Below are positions 15,079 to 23,273 of a DNA stretch of 33,165 nucleotides, one piece after another. The stretch's first letter is position 1; each line of letters opens with the position of its first letter. The notes beneath the pieces are model-generated. The model saw only the letters and a list, made by a program, of their open reading frames with translations, had not been told where the DNA came from and ran no database searches. This DNA comes from Lachnospiraceae bacterium (lineage in GTDB: Bacteria > Bacillota > Clostridia > Lachnospirales > Lachnospiraceae): contig JALEPU010000177.1 in assembly GCA_022766905.1 (NCBI GenBank), positions 1 through 33,165 of the forward strand, in the 5' to 3' direction. Both the position numbers and the translations under genes were made by a program.

Positions 15079-15888
15079 ATGAAAGAACAACTAATTGCTC
15101 TTGGCACCGGAAATGCAACAGTAACCAAATGTTTTAACACCTGTTTTGCCATTCAGGATGAACAGGGAAGATATTTTTTGATTGATACAGGCGGTGGAAA
15201 TGGTATTTTAGCCCAGTTAGAAAAAGCAGAAATTCCTACAGATGAAATCCATCATATTTTTATTACCCATGAGCATACGGATCATCTCCTTGGTGTTATC
15301 TGGTTGATTCGCATCATTGCGACCAGCATGAAACAGGGAAAATACGAAGGAGATTTAAAGATTTACTGTCACAGTGATCTGGTGGAAGTGATTCGGACTA
15401 TTGCCAGTCTTACAGTTCAACCGAAATTTTTTAAGATGGTTGGAGAACGTATTTTGCTGATTCCGCTGGAAGATGGAGACGAACAGCAGATTCTGGATTA
15501 CAAAGTGAAATTTTTTGATATTCGTTCCGATAAAGCGAAGCAGTATGGATTTACGACTACGTTGAATAATGGGAAAAAGCTGACTTGCTGCGGCGATGAA
15601 CCTTATCAGGAGCATTGCTATGAATATGCAGTGGGAAGTGACTGGCTGCTCCATGAAGCATTTTGCTTGTACGACCAGAGGGACATTTTCAAACCATATG
15701 AAAAATGCCATAGTACCGTAAAAGATACCTGTGAACTTGCTACAGAATTAGGAGTAAAAAATGTAATTATGTGGCATACGGAAGATGAAAATATTAAAAA
15801 GAGAAAATCGCTTTACAAAAAAGAAGGCAGAAAATATTTTAAAGGCGGAATTTACGTGCCATATGACCTGGAACGGATTGAGCTGTAA
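15079..15888 (+). CDS. MBL-fold metallohydrolase (ribonuclease Z-like)
   Basis: 269 residues. The binuclear metal motif HEHTDH is at 64-69, with the preceding FLIDTGGGNGILAQL strand-turn typical of the tRNase Z/ElaC-like branch. Later ligand candidates are DWLLHEAF (with Asp/His) and the final VIMWHTED. AAAGGAG precedes the ATG. Tyr and Lys content is high and there is no signal peptide, so it is cytoplasmic. The substrate (RNA 3' ends, or a phosphodiester or lactone) cannot be decided. It is 15 bp upstream of tcdA, a tRNA-modifying enzyme, which is compatible with RNA-related work. Confidence 0.82.
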   Translation: MKEQLIALGTGNATVTKCFNTCFAIQDEQGRYFLIDTGGGNGILAQLEKAEIPTDEIHHIFITHEHTDHLLGVIWLIRIIATSMKQGKYEGDLKIYCHSDLVEVIRTIASLTVQPKFFKMVGERILLIPLEDGDEQQILDYKVKFFDIRSDKAKQYGFTTTLNNGKKLTCCGDEPYQEHCYEYAVGSDWLLHEAFCLYDQRDIFKPYEKCHSTVKDTCELATELGVKNVIMWHTEDENIKKRKSLYKKEGRKYFKGGIYVPYDLERIEL

Positions 15889-15903
15889 AAAAGGAGTCTA
15901 TCG

Positions 15904-16665
15904 ATGATACATCAGTTTTCAAGAACAGAATTATTATTGGGAAAAGAAGGAATGGAACGGCTGAAAAAAGCAAGAGTGGCGGTATTTGGAATCGGCGGAG
16001 TGGGCGGACATTGTGTGGAAGCTCTGGCGAGAAGCGGGATCGGGGAATTCGACCTGATTGACAATGATGAAGTTGCTCTTACCAATCTGAACCGCCAGTT
16101 AGTAGCTCTTCATGAGACCATTGGACGTCCGAAAACAGAGGTAATGAAAGAACGAATTTTGTCGATTAACCCCGATGCCAAAGTGCATGTGCATTCCTGT
16201 TTTTTTCTTCTGGAAAATGCAGATACCTTTCCCTTTGACCAGTATGATTATGTTGTGGATGCGGTGGATACGGTAACGGCTAAAATTGAGCTGGTTTTAA
16301 AATCTCAGGCAGCAGGAGTGCCGGTCATCAGCAGTATGGGAGCAGGGAATAAGCTGGACCCCACTGCTTTTGAAGTGACAGATATTTATAAAACCTCTGT
16401 TTGTCCTCTTGCAAAAGTCATGCGCCGGGAATTGAAAAAAAGAGGGGTCAAAAAGCTGAAGGTCGTTTATTCGAAAGAAGAACCAAGAAAGCTGTATCTT
16501 TATGATGAAGAAGGCAATCCGATTCCTGCAGAAACAAAAGGAACGGCAGGAAGATGTGCCCCTGGCAGTGTCTCTTTTGTTCCATCTGTTGCAGGATTGA
16601 TTCTTGCCGGAGAGGTAGTGAAAGACCTGGCCATTGGGGCTAAGAAATCCTCCTTTCTCCCTTGA
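15904..16665 (+). CDS. tcdA: tRNA threonylcarbamoyladenosine dehydratase TcdA
   Basis: 253 residues of the E1-like ThiF/MoeB superfamily. The ATP-binding loop is FGIGGVGGHCVEALARSGIG (about 29-48), with DLIDNDEVALTNLNRQ and the TcdA-type SSMGAGNKLDPTAFEVTDIYKTSVCPLAKVMRRELKKRG. TcdA uses ATP to cyclise t6A37 of ANN-decoding tRNAs to ct6A. The ending RCAPGSVSFVPSVAGLILAGEVVKDL is typical. AAAAAGGAG lies eight bases before the ATG. Its stop codon overlaps the -35 element of the tyrS promoter. Confidence 0.93.
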   Translation: MIHQFSRTELLLGKEGMERLKKARVAVFGIGGVGGHCVEALARSGIGEFDLIDNDEVALTNLNRQLVALHETIGRPKTEVMKERILSINPDAKVHVHSCFFLLENADTFPFDQYDYVVDAVDTVTAKIELVLKSQAAGVPVISSMGAGNKLDPTAFEVTDIYKTSVCPLAKVMRRELKKRGVKKLKVVYSKEEPRKLYLYDEEGNPIPAETKGTAGRCAPGSVSFVPSVAGLILAGEVVKDLAIGAKKSSFLP

Positions 16666-16690
16666 CAAAAAAAGTCCACTCCCCTATAAT
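16662..16690 (+). promoter_or_regulatory. Consensus sigma-A promoter for tyrS
   Basis: TTGACA (16662-16667), a 17-bp spacer and TATAAT (16685-16690) match the consensus exactly. The -35 box overlaps the last codon and stop of tcdA. Confidence 0.9.
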
Positions 16691-16699
16691 AGGATTGAT

Positions 16700-16993
16700 T
16701 TGAGAAAAGCGATGATAAGAATAAGTAGTAGGAAGGGAAACCAACAGAGAGTAACCGGTTGCTGAGAGGTGCAGGGGAAGCTTCTTATGAATACCTCTTT
16801 GAGCTGCACACCGAACTTGCAAAAAGGAAAGATTGGTTTTGCAACAGTAGGCTGTGACGCGAAAAGCCGGCGTTATTGGCGGACGCTATTTTTGTAGCGG
16901 ATGAGGCAGATGGTGTGAGCCGTCTGTGAATAAAGGTGGTAACACGAAAGTAAGCTTTCGTCCTTTTAAGAGGACGGAAGCTTTTCCTTTTTT
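16700..16993 (+). promoter_or_regulatory. Tyrosine T-box leader with terminator/antiterminator
   Basis: The leader carries the T-box core AGGTGGTAACACG at 16934-16946. Its TGGT (16937-16940) can pair with the ACCA end of uncharged tRNA. Within stem I a TAC tyrosine codon at 16792-16794 (GAATACC) is the likely specifier, matching the tyrS gene downstream. The terminator AAGCTTTCGTCCT (16952-16964) pairs with AGGACGGAAGCTT (16971-16983), with one wobble, and ends in CCTTTTTT. Uncharged tRNA-Tyr should favour the antiterminator and switch tyrS on. Exact ends of stem I are approximate. Confidence 0.92.
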
Positions 16994-17027
16994 ATTTATG
17001 ATTTAGAAAGAAACAGGAGGAAAAAAG

Positions 17028-18251
17028 ATGACAGTATATGACGAGTTAGTTGCCAGAGGACTCATTGCCCAGGTGACAGATGAAGACGAGATTAAAGAAT
17101 TGATCAACAACGGAAAGGCTGTATTTTATATTGGATTTGATCCGACTGCGGACAGCCTTCATGTAGGCCATTTTATGGCTCTTTGCCTGATGAAAAGACT
17201 GCAGATGGCAGGAAATAAACCGATTGCCTTAATCGGTGGCGGTACTGCGATGGTAGGAGACCCTTCCGGAAGATCCGATATGAGACAGATGATGACCAGG
17301 GAAACCATTCAGCACAACTGCGAATGTTTCAAAGAGCAGATGAGCCGTTTCATTGATTTTTCTGAAGGAAAAGCATTAATGGTAAACAATGCAGACTGGC
17401 TTTTAAACCTGAATTATGTAGAATTGCTTCGTGATGTAGGAGCACATTTTAGTGTGAATCGTATGCTTACTGCAGAGTGCTACAAGCAGAGAATGGAAAA
17501 AGGCTTAAGTTTCTTAGAGTTCAACTACATGATCATGCAGAGCTATGATTTCCTGGAGCTGTTCCAGAAATATGGATGTAATATGCAGTTTGGCGGAGAT
17601 GACCAGTGGAGCAACATGCTGGGAGGCACAGAGCTGATTCGCCGTAAACTTGGAAAAGATGCTTACGCGATGACGATCAATCTTCTTCTGAATTCTGAAG
17701 GAAAGAAGATGGGAAAAACACAGAAAGGTGCTGTATGGCTGGATCCAAAGAAAACAACTCCGTTTGAGTTTTATCAGTACTGGAGAAATGTGGCAGACGC
17801 AGATGTCATCAAATGTTTAAAAATGCTTACCTTCCTGCCTCTTTCTGAGATCGAAGCAATGGAAAGCTGGGAAGGAAGCCAGTTGAATCGAGCAAAAGAA
17901 ATCCTTGCTTTTGAACTTACCAAACTGGTTCACGGGGAAGAAGAGGCTGTAAAATCTCAGGAAGCTGCGAAAGCTTTATTTGCAAGCGGTAATGCGGCAA
18001 ATATGCCTTCCTATGAAGTGAAAGAAGAGGATTTGACAGAAGGAAGTATTGATATTTTAACACTTCTTCATGTATCCGGTCTTGTTCCATCCAAATCTGA
18101 AGCAAGAAGAGCAGTTCAGCAGGGCGGTGTCAGTGTAGACGGTGAAAAAGTAACAGATATTAAAACTGTTTACAGCAAAGACAGTTTTTCCGGTGAAGGA
18201 ATTGTGTTAAAAAGAGGAAAGAAAAATTTCAGAAAAATCATTATGAAATAA
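17028..18251 (+). CDS. tyrS: Tyrosyl-tRNA synthetase
   Basis: 407 residues, class I synthetase. The HIGH motif appears as HVGH (45-48) after GFDPTADSL, the KMSKS equivalent as KMGKT (227-231), and [15 protein letters not shown] (about 186-200) forms the tyrosine pocket. The C-terminal S4 RNA-binding domain (about 340-400) reads [24 protein letters not shown]. Length and motifs match full-size bacterial TyrRS. CAGGAGG lies upstream of ATG. Expression is under the T-box just described. Confidence 0.97.
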   Translation: MTVYDELVARGLIAQVTDEDEIKELINNGKAVFYIGFDPTADSLHVGHFMALCLMKRLQMAGNKPIALIGGGTAMVGDPSGRSDMRQMMTRETIQHNCECFKEQMSRFIDFSEGKALMVNNADWLLNLNYVELLRDVGAHFSVNRMLTAECYKQRMEKGLSFLEFNYMIMQSYDFLELFQKYGCNMQFGGDDQWSNMLGGTELIRRKLGKDAYAMTINLLLNSEGKKMGKTQKGAVWLDPKKTTPFEFYQYWRNVADADVIKCLKMLTFLPLSEIEAMESWEGSQLNRAKEILAFELTKLVHGEEEAVKSQEAAKALFASGNAANMPSYEVKEEDLTEGSIDILTLLHVSGLVPSKSEARRAVQQGGVSVDGEKVTDIKTVYSKDSFSGEGIVLKRGKKNFRKIIMK

Positions 18252-18282
18252 GATTTTTGATTTTAACTCCATGATACTTACG

Positions 18283-18312
18283 GATTTCTTCGCGTTTCAC
18301 GCTTCCGAAATC
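18283..18312. other. Nested hairpin just after tyrS
   Basis: GATTTC (18283-18288) pairs with GAAATC (18307-18312), and an inner GCGT/ACGC stem closes a TTC loop. The two-tier structure lies between the tyrS stop and its terminator. Purpose unknown; it could stabilise the mRNA 3' end. Confidence 0.4.
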
Positions 18313-18330
18313 TTAGCATCATTATACAAA

Positions 18331-18370
18331 AGAAGCTGATGAATCAGATGTTTCATCAGCTTCTTTTATG
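18331..18370 (+). terminator. Rho-independent terminator of tyrS
   Basis: AGAAGCTGATGAA (18331-18343) pairs perfectly with TTCATCAGCTTCT (18352-18364), followed by TTTATG. A 13-bp stem with an 8-nt loop. Confidence 0.85.
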
Positions 18371-18398
18371 CACTCGCCGTATGAATGCATAAATATTA

Positions 18399-18500
18399 GG
18401 CAGGCTTCATTTGTTTGGAGAGGAGAGAGTGAAGTCTGCCCAAAAGAGGATTTATGAAAAAGATATAGTAACAAGCAGTTCTAAGAACTTCTTGATTACT
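18399..18500. other. Intergenic region with two further hairpins
   Basis: GGCAGGCTTCA (18399-18409) pairs with TGAAGTCTGCC (18430-18440) with one wobble, and its loop contains a purine-rich GGAGAGGAGAGAG. A second imperfect palindrome, AGTAACAAGCAGTTCT with its partner ending CTTGATTACT, spans 18467-18500. The only ORF nearby is four codons long. The remaining bases to 18660 are AT-rich with a TATAAT at 18630-18635 that may be the -10 of the kinase gene. Confidence 0.4.
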
Positions 18501-18675
18501 ATGGATTTAGTATATCCAGAACTTGTGTTAAAAATATGTGGAATATGTGATTAATTTGTGAACAAAAAAGTGTAAGGAAAGTATCAACAAGATACAAAAA
18601 ATTGTCTTTTTTTCAAAGAAAAATAAGCTTATAATATAAAATAAGGTAAAAAAGTATTGGGAGTAGGTGTTTGAT

Positions 18676-19917
18676 ATGTTTGAATTAAAAAAAGATAATG
18701 TGATTGATTATCTGGCTCCCCGCCTGCCTCAATTTGATTTTTCAAAAGATGTGACAGTAACCAGGATTGGAGAAGGCGACGATGAGGCAGAGGGACAGGG
18801 CTTTATAAATTTTATGTATAAAGTAAAAGGTAAAGACTTTTCTTTGATTGTAAAACAGGGACTTTCAAAACCCCGGCTGGAAGCAATGAACTTTTCTCTT
18901 CCTCCGGAACGCAATATGATGGAATACGAATCTTTCCGGGTACGGTACAGTATTATTCCAAAGTATGTTCCAAAGCCATATTTTCAGGATATGGAGAATC
19001 ATATTTTTGTCATGGAAGATGTGTCAAGGCTTAGAATAGTACGTTTTATCTGGAATGAGGATAAAATTCTGCCAAAGTTTGCAGAACAGATGGGAGAGTT
19101 TATTGCAGCTTCTTCCTTTTATTCCTCTGAGTTTTATCTTTCCAGGGAGGATTTCAGAGAACTTCGAAACGGATTTACCAATACAAAGATGAGAAAGATT
19201 TTGGAAGACTGGATTTTCCTTCGCAAACACGACCTTGGAGTGAGCGAGGACTGTAAAGAGTTTGTTCATCTGTTTGATCCGGAGTATGATGAGGAGTTAA
19301 AGGAAGCCTGTTATGAACTTCGACGTCATTATATGAGCCATGAGGAAGCTTTGATCCATTCTGATTTACATACGTCTAATGTGTTTGCTGATGAGAATGA
19401 GATGAAAGTCATTGATATGGAATATACTTTTGCAGGACCGATTAGTTTTGACCTTGGCTATCTCTTATTTAATGTGATCGGGCAATATTGTGCCAGCGCT
19501 TTTCGGCCTTATGAAGATTTGGAACAGAGAAAGAAGTTCCGCCTTTCCATGCTTCATACATTGACAGGCGTTGTTGATTCTTTCCGGAAACATTTTAAAG
19601 AATACTGGAAAAAAGATGCCAAATCTTACTATAAAGATGCACCGGAATCTTTTGTGGATCATTTTCTGGATCAGATGATACCGGAGCTGATTGGTTATGC
19701 CGGCATTGTAAATATGTACCGACTGACCAGTATGCATGATTATCCGGATTTTGATTCGATCAAGGAGAAAGAAGCGAGAGTGAATGCCAAAAAACTTTGT
19801 TTGTTGATTTCCAGAAAGATGGTGCTGTCAAGAAATGAATTTCATTCCATGCAGGAGCTGGTTGATGAAATGTTGAGAATTGAAGAAATCTATCGGGATA
19901 ATATGCAAAAAAAATAG
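18676..19917 (+). CDS. MtnK-family (methylthioribose kinase-like) phosphotransferase
   Basis: 413 residues of the aminoglycoside/choline kinase-like fold. The catalytic loop LIHSDLHTSNVF (His228, Asp230) is followed by KVIDMEYTFAGPISFDLGYL (metal-binding Asp247-x-Glu249). Upstream, IFVMEDVSRLRIVRFIW corresponds to the VMEDLSxLKxxR block of S-methyl-5-thioribose kinases. This points to methionine salvage from methylthioadenosine, but MtnK has DPEF where this has DMEY, and no mtnA or other salvage gene lies nearby. The ATG at 18676 with TAGGTG six bases upstream is preferred over the GTG at 18667. Substrate should be treated as unproven. Confidence 0.75.
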   Translation: MFELKKDNVIDYLAPRLPQFDFSKDVTVTRIGEGDDEAEGQGFINFMYKVKGKDFSLIVKQGLSKPRLEAMNFSLPPERNMMEYESFRVRYSIIPKYVPKPYFQDMENHIFVMEDVSRLRIVRFIWNEDKILPKFAEQMGEFIAASSFYSSEFYLSREDFRELRNGFTNTKMRKILEDWIFLRKHDLGVSEDCKEFVHLFDPEYDEELKEACYELRRHYMSHEEALIHSDLHTSNVFADENEMKVIDMEYTFAGPISFDLGYLLFNVIGQYCASAFRPYEDLEQRKKFRLSMLHTLTGVVDSFRKHFKEYWKKDAKSYYKDAPESFVDHFLDQMIPELIGYAGIVNMYRLTSMHDYPDFDSIKEKEARVNAKKLCLLISRKMVLSRNEFHSMQELVDEMLRIEEIYRDNMQKK

Positions 19918-19958
19918 ATTCCGATTGCAAAGAGAAAAAATTTTTTTTCATAGTAACT

Positions 19959-19980
19959 TATCATTTATAAACAAATGATA
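19959..19980. other. Small perfect inverted repeat after the kinase gene
   Basis: TATCATTT-ATAAAC-AAATGATA is an 8-bp perfect stem, not followed by a T tract. It may mark the 3' end of the kinase mRNA. Confidence 0.3.
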
Positions 19981-20023
19981 TAAAAAACTTAATAAAATTT
20001 AGCCTGAATTCGTCATTTTGTAC

Positions 20024-20052
20024 TTTACAAGGTGAGAATCATAAGATATAAT
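20024..20052 (+). promoter_or_regulatory. Sigma-A promoter of the glycine cleavage operon
   Basis: TTTACA (20024-20029), 17-bp spacer, TATAAT (20047-20052). It lies directly upstream of the riboswitch. Confidence 0.8.
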
Positions 20053-20107
20053 ATAGAAAACTGGTGTTGATTGATTACAACTTTTGCAGGAAACATCAGC
20101 AATATAT

Positions 20108-20290
20108 TCGAATGAGGAATGCGGGAGAGATTGCTATGGTAGCAGCGCCGAAGGGGCATTTGCACGAAACTCTCAGGCGAAAGGACCGTATTCTGACGAA
20201 ACTCTGGAAAGCTGCCAGGGGCAGCACCGAAGAAGCAACCCCGATTTCGTGAATCGGAAGAATCTTTCAGGTACAGATATACAGAGGTGT
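20108..20290 (+). promoter_or_regulatory. Tandem glycine riboswitch
   Basis: Two aptamers in series. The first has GCGGGAGAG, GCCGAAGGGGCA and CTCTCAGGCGAAAGGACCG (about 20115-20190). The usual linker GACGAAACTCTGG leads to the second, with GGAAAG, a GCTGCC/GGCAGC stem, CACCGAAGAAGCAA and CTTTCAGGTACAGATATACAGAG. The second aptamer's closing pairs CTCTG (20202-20206) and CAGAG (20282-20286) share bases with the terminator that begins at 20284. Glycine binding should therefore block the terminator and turn the operon on, as known for glycine riboswitches upstream of gcvT. Confidence 0.94.
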
Positions 20291-20319
20291 GATGGGATGA
20301 TACCATTGCGCCTCTTTTT
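20284..20319 (+). terminator. Riboswitch-controlled terminator
   Basis: GAGGTGTGATGG (20284-20295) pairs with CCATTGCGCCTC (20303-20314) with three wobbles and a 7-nt loop, then TTTTT. Its 5' arm uses bases of the second aptamer's P1. Confidence 0.88.
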
Positions 20320-20411
20320 GTTACACAGGAAACTTTGTCTTATGTGAAAAAATTTGGCCGGGTACTATTCCACGATTCACAGTATGAAGAAAGAAAGGGA
20401 GGTATATCACC

Positions 20412-21500
20412 ATGGAACTGAAAACACCACTTTATGATTGTCATGTTGAAGCAGGAGGAAAGATCGTACCTTTTGCAGGCTACTTACTTCCGGTACAGTA
20501 CGGTACAGGAGTAATCAAAGAACATATGGCAGTTCGAACACAGGCAGGCCTTTTCGATGTATCCCACATGGGTGAAGTTACATTAAAAGGTAAGGATTCA
20601 TTAGCGAATCTGAACTATATTCTGACTAACGACTACACAAGCCTTAAGACAGGAAGTGCACGTTACAGCCCAATGTGTAACGAACAGGGTGGCGTTGTTG
20701 ACGACCTTATCGTGTATAAGAAAGGTGACGACGATTACCTGATTGTTGTGAATGCAGCAAATCGCCATAAAGACTTTGATTTCATCAAAGCTCATTTATT
20801 TGGTGATGTAGAATGTGAAGACATTTCTGATTCTATTGCGCAGATTGCTCTTCAGGGTCCGGAAAGCCAGAAAATCTTAAGCAAGCTGGTAAGCGAAGAT
20901 GATATTCCGGCAAAATATTACACATTCAAAGAGAATGTAGAGATCGGCGGCAATGCATGGCTGATTTCTCAGACAGGATACACAGGAGAATTTGGTTTCG
21001 AGCTTTATGGTCCTGCAGAAGAAGCTCCAAAGGTTTGGAACATGCTTTTAGAGGCAGGTAAAGAATTTGGCTTGATTCCATGTGGTCTTGGTGCAAGAGA
21101 TACTCTTAGACTGGAAGCTGCAATGCCTCTTTACGGACATGAGATGAACGATGAGATTACACCGTTAGAGACAGGACTTAACTTTGCTGTTAAGATGAAA
21201 AAAGACAACTTCATCGGTAAAGATGCCATGGTTGCAAAAGGCGATCTGACTCGTAAGAGAGTAGGCCTTAAAGTAACAGGAAGAGGAATCGTAAGAGAAG
21301 AACAGAAAGTATTCTCCGGCGACAAAGAGATTGGATTTACCACATCCGGTACTCATTGCCCATATCTTGGATATGCAATCGGTATGGCTATTTTAGACAT
21401 TGACTATACAGAAGTCGGAACTCCTGTAGAAGTTGAAGTAAGAGGAAGAAGAGTTGCATGTGAAATAGTACCTCTTCCATTTTATAAAAGAGAAAAATAA
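20412..21500 (+). CDS. gcvT: Glycine cleavage system T protein (aminomethyltransferase)
   Basis: 362 residues, full family length. It takes the aminomethyl group from GcvH and transfers the one-carbon unit to tetrahydrofolate, releasing ammonia. Diagnostic blocks are [18 protein letters not shown] (about 36-53), [49 protein letters not shown] and [23 protein letters not shown] ribosome site precedes the ATG by about ten bases. It is the first gene behind the riboswitch. Confidence 0.97.
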   Translation: MELKTPLYDCHVEAGGKIVPFAGYLLPVQYGTGVIKEHMAVRTQAGLFDVSHMGEVTLKGKDSLANLNYILTNDYTSLKTGSARYSPMCNEQGGVVDDLIVYKKGDDDYLIVVNAANRHKDFDFIKAHLFGDVECEDISDSIAQIALQGPESQKILSKLVSEDDIPAKYYTFKENVEIGGNAWLISQTGYTGEFGFELYGPAEEAPKVWNMLLEAGKEFGLIPCGLGARDTLRLEAAMPLYGHEMNDEITPLETGLNFAVKMKKDNFIGKDAMVAKGDLTRKRVGLKVTGRGIVREEQKVFSGDKEIGFTTSGTHCPYLGYAIGMAILDIDYTEVGTPVEVEVRGRRVACEIVPLPFYKREK

Positions 21501-21576
21501 GTATTTTTAAAAGAAAAAATTAAGAAAAAAGAAAACAGGAATGGCATCGGAAGATGCAGAAAGCGAGGATATTAGA

Positions 21577-21954
21577 ATGAATACACCAAAAGACTTACTT
21601 TACACAAAATCTCATGAATGGGTTCGCATGGATGGCGATGCAGCATATGTTGGATTAACTGATTTTGCACAGGATGCTCTGGGCGATTTAGTATTTGTTA
21701 ACCTTCCGGAAGTTGGCGATGCAGTAGAAGCCGGCGAAGTATTTGCAGACGTTGAATCCGTAAAAGCTGTTTCTGACGTATACAGCCCGTTAACAGGTGA
21801 AGTAGAAGAAATCAACGAAGAACTGTTAGATGCTCCTGAAAAAATCAACGAAGATCCATACGGTGCATGGTTTGTAAAAGTTGCTAACATTTCCGATAAA
21901 GAAGAATTATTATCAGCAGAAGAATACGAAAAGGTTTGCGAAGAGGAGGCATAA
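21577..21954 (+). CDS. gcvH: Glycine cleavage system H protein (lipoyl carrier)
   Basis: 125 residues from ATG 21577; the frame is open upstream to 21541 but homologs begin at [16 protein letters not shown]. The lipoylated lysine is Lys63 in [14 protein letters not shown]. The protein shuttles the methylamine intermediate between GcvP, GcvT and Lpd on its lipoyl arm. GCGAGGA lies upstream of the start. It ends two bases before gcvPA. Confidence 0.96.
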   Translation: MNTPKDLLYTKSHEWVRMDGDAAYVGLTDFAQDALGDLVFVNLPEVGDAVEAGEVFADVESVKAVSDVYSPLTGEVEEINEELLDAPEKINEDPYGAWFVKVANISDKEELLSAEEYEKVCEEEA

Positions 21955-21956
21955 GA

Positions 21957-23273
21957 ATGGGAAGTTATGTTCCATCCACTGCCGATGAAAGAAAACAAAT
22001 GTTAAATGCCGTAGGACTTTCTTCTATGGATGATTTGTATTCTGACGTTCCTTCCAATGTAAAACTGGATTCTTTAAATCTTCCTTCAGGAAAATCTGAG
22101 CTGACAGTAGCAGCGGAGATGGAAGAACTGGCAGATAAAAACGTTGTATTTAAGAGTATTTTCCGAGGAGCCGGCTCCTACAATCACTATATTCCGGCTA
22201 TTGTAAAATCTGTAACATCAAAAGAAGAGTTTTTGACCGCATACACCCCATACCAGGCAGAAGTAAGCCAGGGTATTTTACAGTCCATTTTTGAATATCA
22301 GACCATGATCTGTGAATTAACAGGAATGGATGTCAGCAATGCATCTGTATATGATGGAGCTTCCGCAGCTGCAGAAGCAGTGGCTATGTGTAAGGACAGA
22401 AAACGTACAAAAGCGCTTATTAGTGCAACTGCACATCCTCATGTAATCCAGACAGTTCAGACATACTGTATGGGCGCAGGTACAGAATGTATCGTAGTTC
22501 CTGCAAAAGATGGAAAGACAGATATGGAAGCACTGGGAAGCCTTTTGGAGGACAAGGGCGTTGCCTGTGTTTATGTACAGCAGCCAAACTTCTATGGTCA
22601 GATGGAAGATTGTGATGGAGTAAGTGCCCTGGCTCATGACAAAGGTGCTAAATTTATCATGGGATGCAACCCGATTGCTCTGGCAATCATGAAGACACCA
22701 AAAGAGTGCGGTGCGGATATTGCTGTTGGAGAAGGACAGCCTCTTGGAATGCCGATGGCATTTGGAGGACCTTACCTTGGATTCATGGCAGCAACAAAGG
22801 CAATGATGAGAAAATTACCGGGACGTATTGTAGGAGAGACAGTTGACGTTCATGGAGAGAGAGCATTTGTTCTTACACTTCAGGCTCGTGAACAGCATAT
22901 TAGAAGAGAAAAAGCCTCCAGCAACATTTGTTCCAATCAGGCTCTTTGTGCGCTGACAGCTTCCGTATATATGACAGCTATGGGTAAAGAGGGAATGCAG
23001 GAGGCAGCAACACAGTGCTTATCCAAAGCTCATTACCTGGCTGACCAGCTTACTTCTATTGATGGAGTTGATCTGGTATATACAGGTGAGTATTTCCATG
23101 AATTTGTGACCACATGTCCGGTAGACAAAGAAGTACTCTTAAAAGAACTGGAAAAAGAAGGAATTCTTGGCGGCTACCCAATTGAAGAGGGAATCTTATG
23201 GTGTACCACAGAAAAGAATACCAAGGCTCAGATCGATGCCTTAGTTTCAGCAGTCAGGAGGGTTGTAAAATGA
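21957..23273 (+). CDS. gcvPA: Glycine dehydrogenase (decarboxylating) subunit 1
   Basis: 438 residues from the ATG at 21957, with GAGGAGGC seven bases upstream; the frame opens seven codons earlier inside gcvH. It is the N-terminal half of the split P protein. Typical blocks: FRGAGSYNHYIPAIVKSV, YTPYQAEVSQGILQSIFEYQTMICELTGMDVSNASVYDGASAAAEA and QAREQHIRREKASSNICSNQALCAL. The PLP lysine lies in the partner. The stop overlaps the gcvPB start (ATGA), so subunits are translationally coupled. Confidence 0.96.
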   Translation: MGSYVPSTADERKQMLNAVGLSSMDDLYSDVPSNVKLDSLNLPSGKSELTVAAEMEELADKNVVFKSIFRGAGSYNHYIPAIVKSVTSKEEFLTAYTPYQAEVSQGILQSIFEYQTMICELTGMDVSNASVYDGASAAAEAVAMCKDRKRTKALISATAHPHVIQTVQTYCMGAGTECIVVPAKDGKTDMEALGSLLEDKGVACVYVQQPNFYGQMEDCDGVSALAHDKGAKFIMGCNPIALAIMKTPKECGADIAVGEGQPLGMPMAFGGPYLGFMAATKAMMRKLPGRIVGETVDVHGERAFVLTLQAREQHIRREKASSNICSNQALCALTASVYMTAMGKEGMQEAATQCLSKAHYLADQLTSIDGVDLVYTGEYFHEFVTTCPVDKEVLLKELEKEGILGGYPIEEGILWCTTEKNTKAQIDALVSAVRRVVK

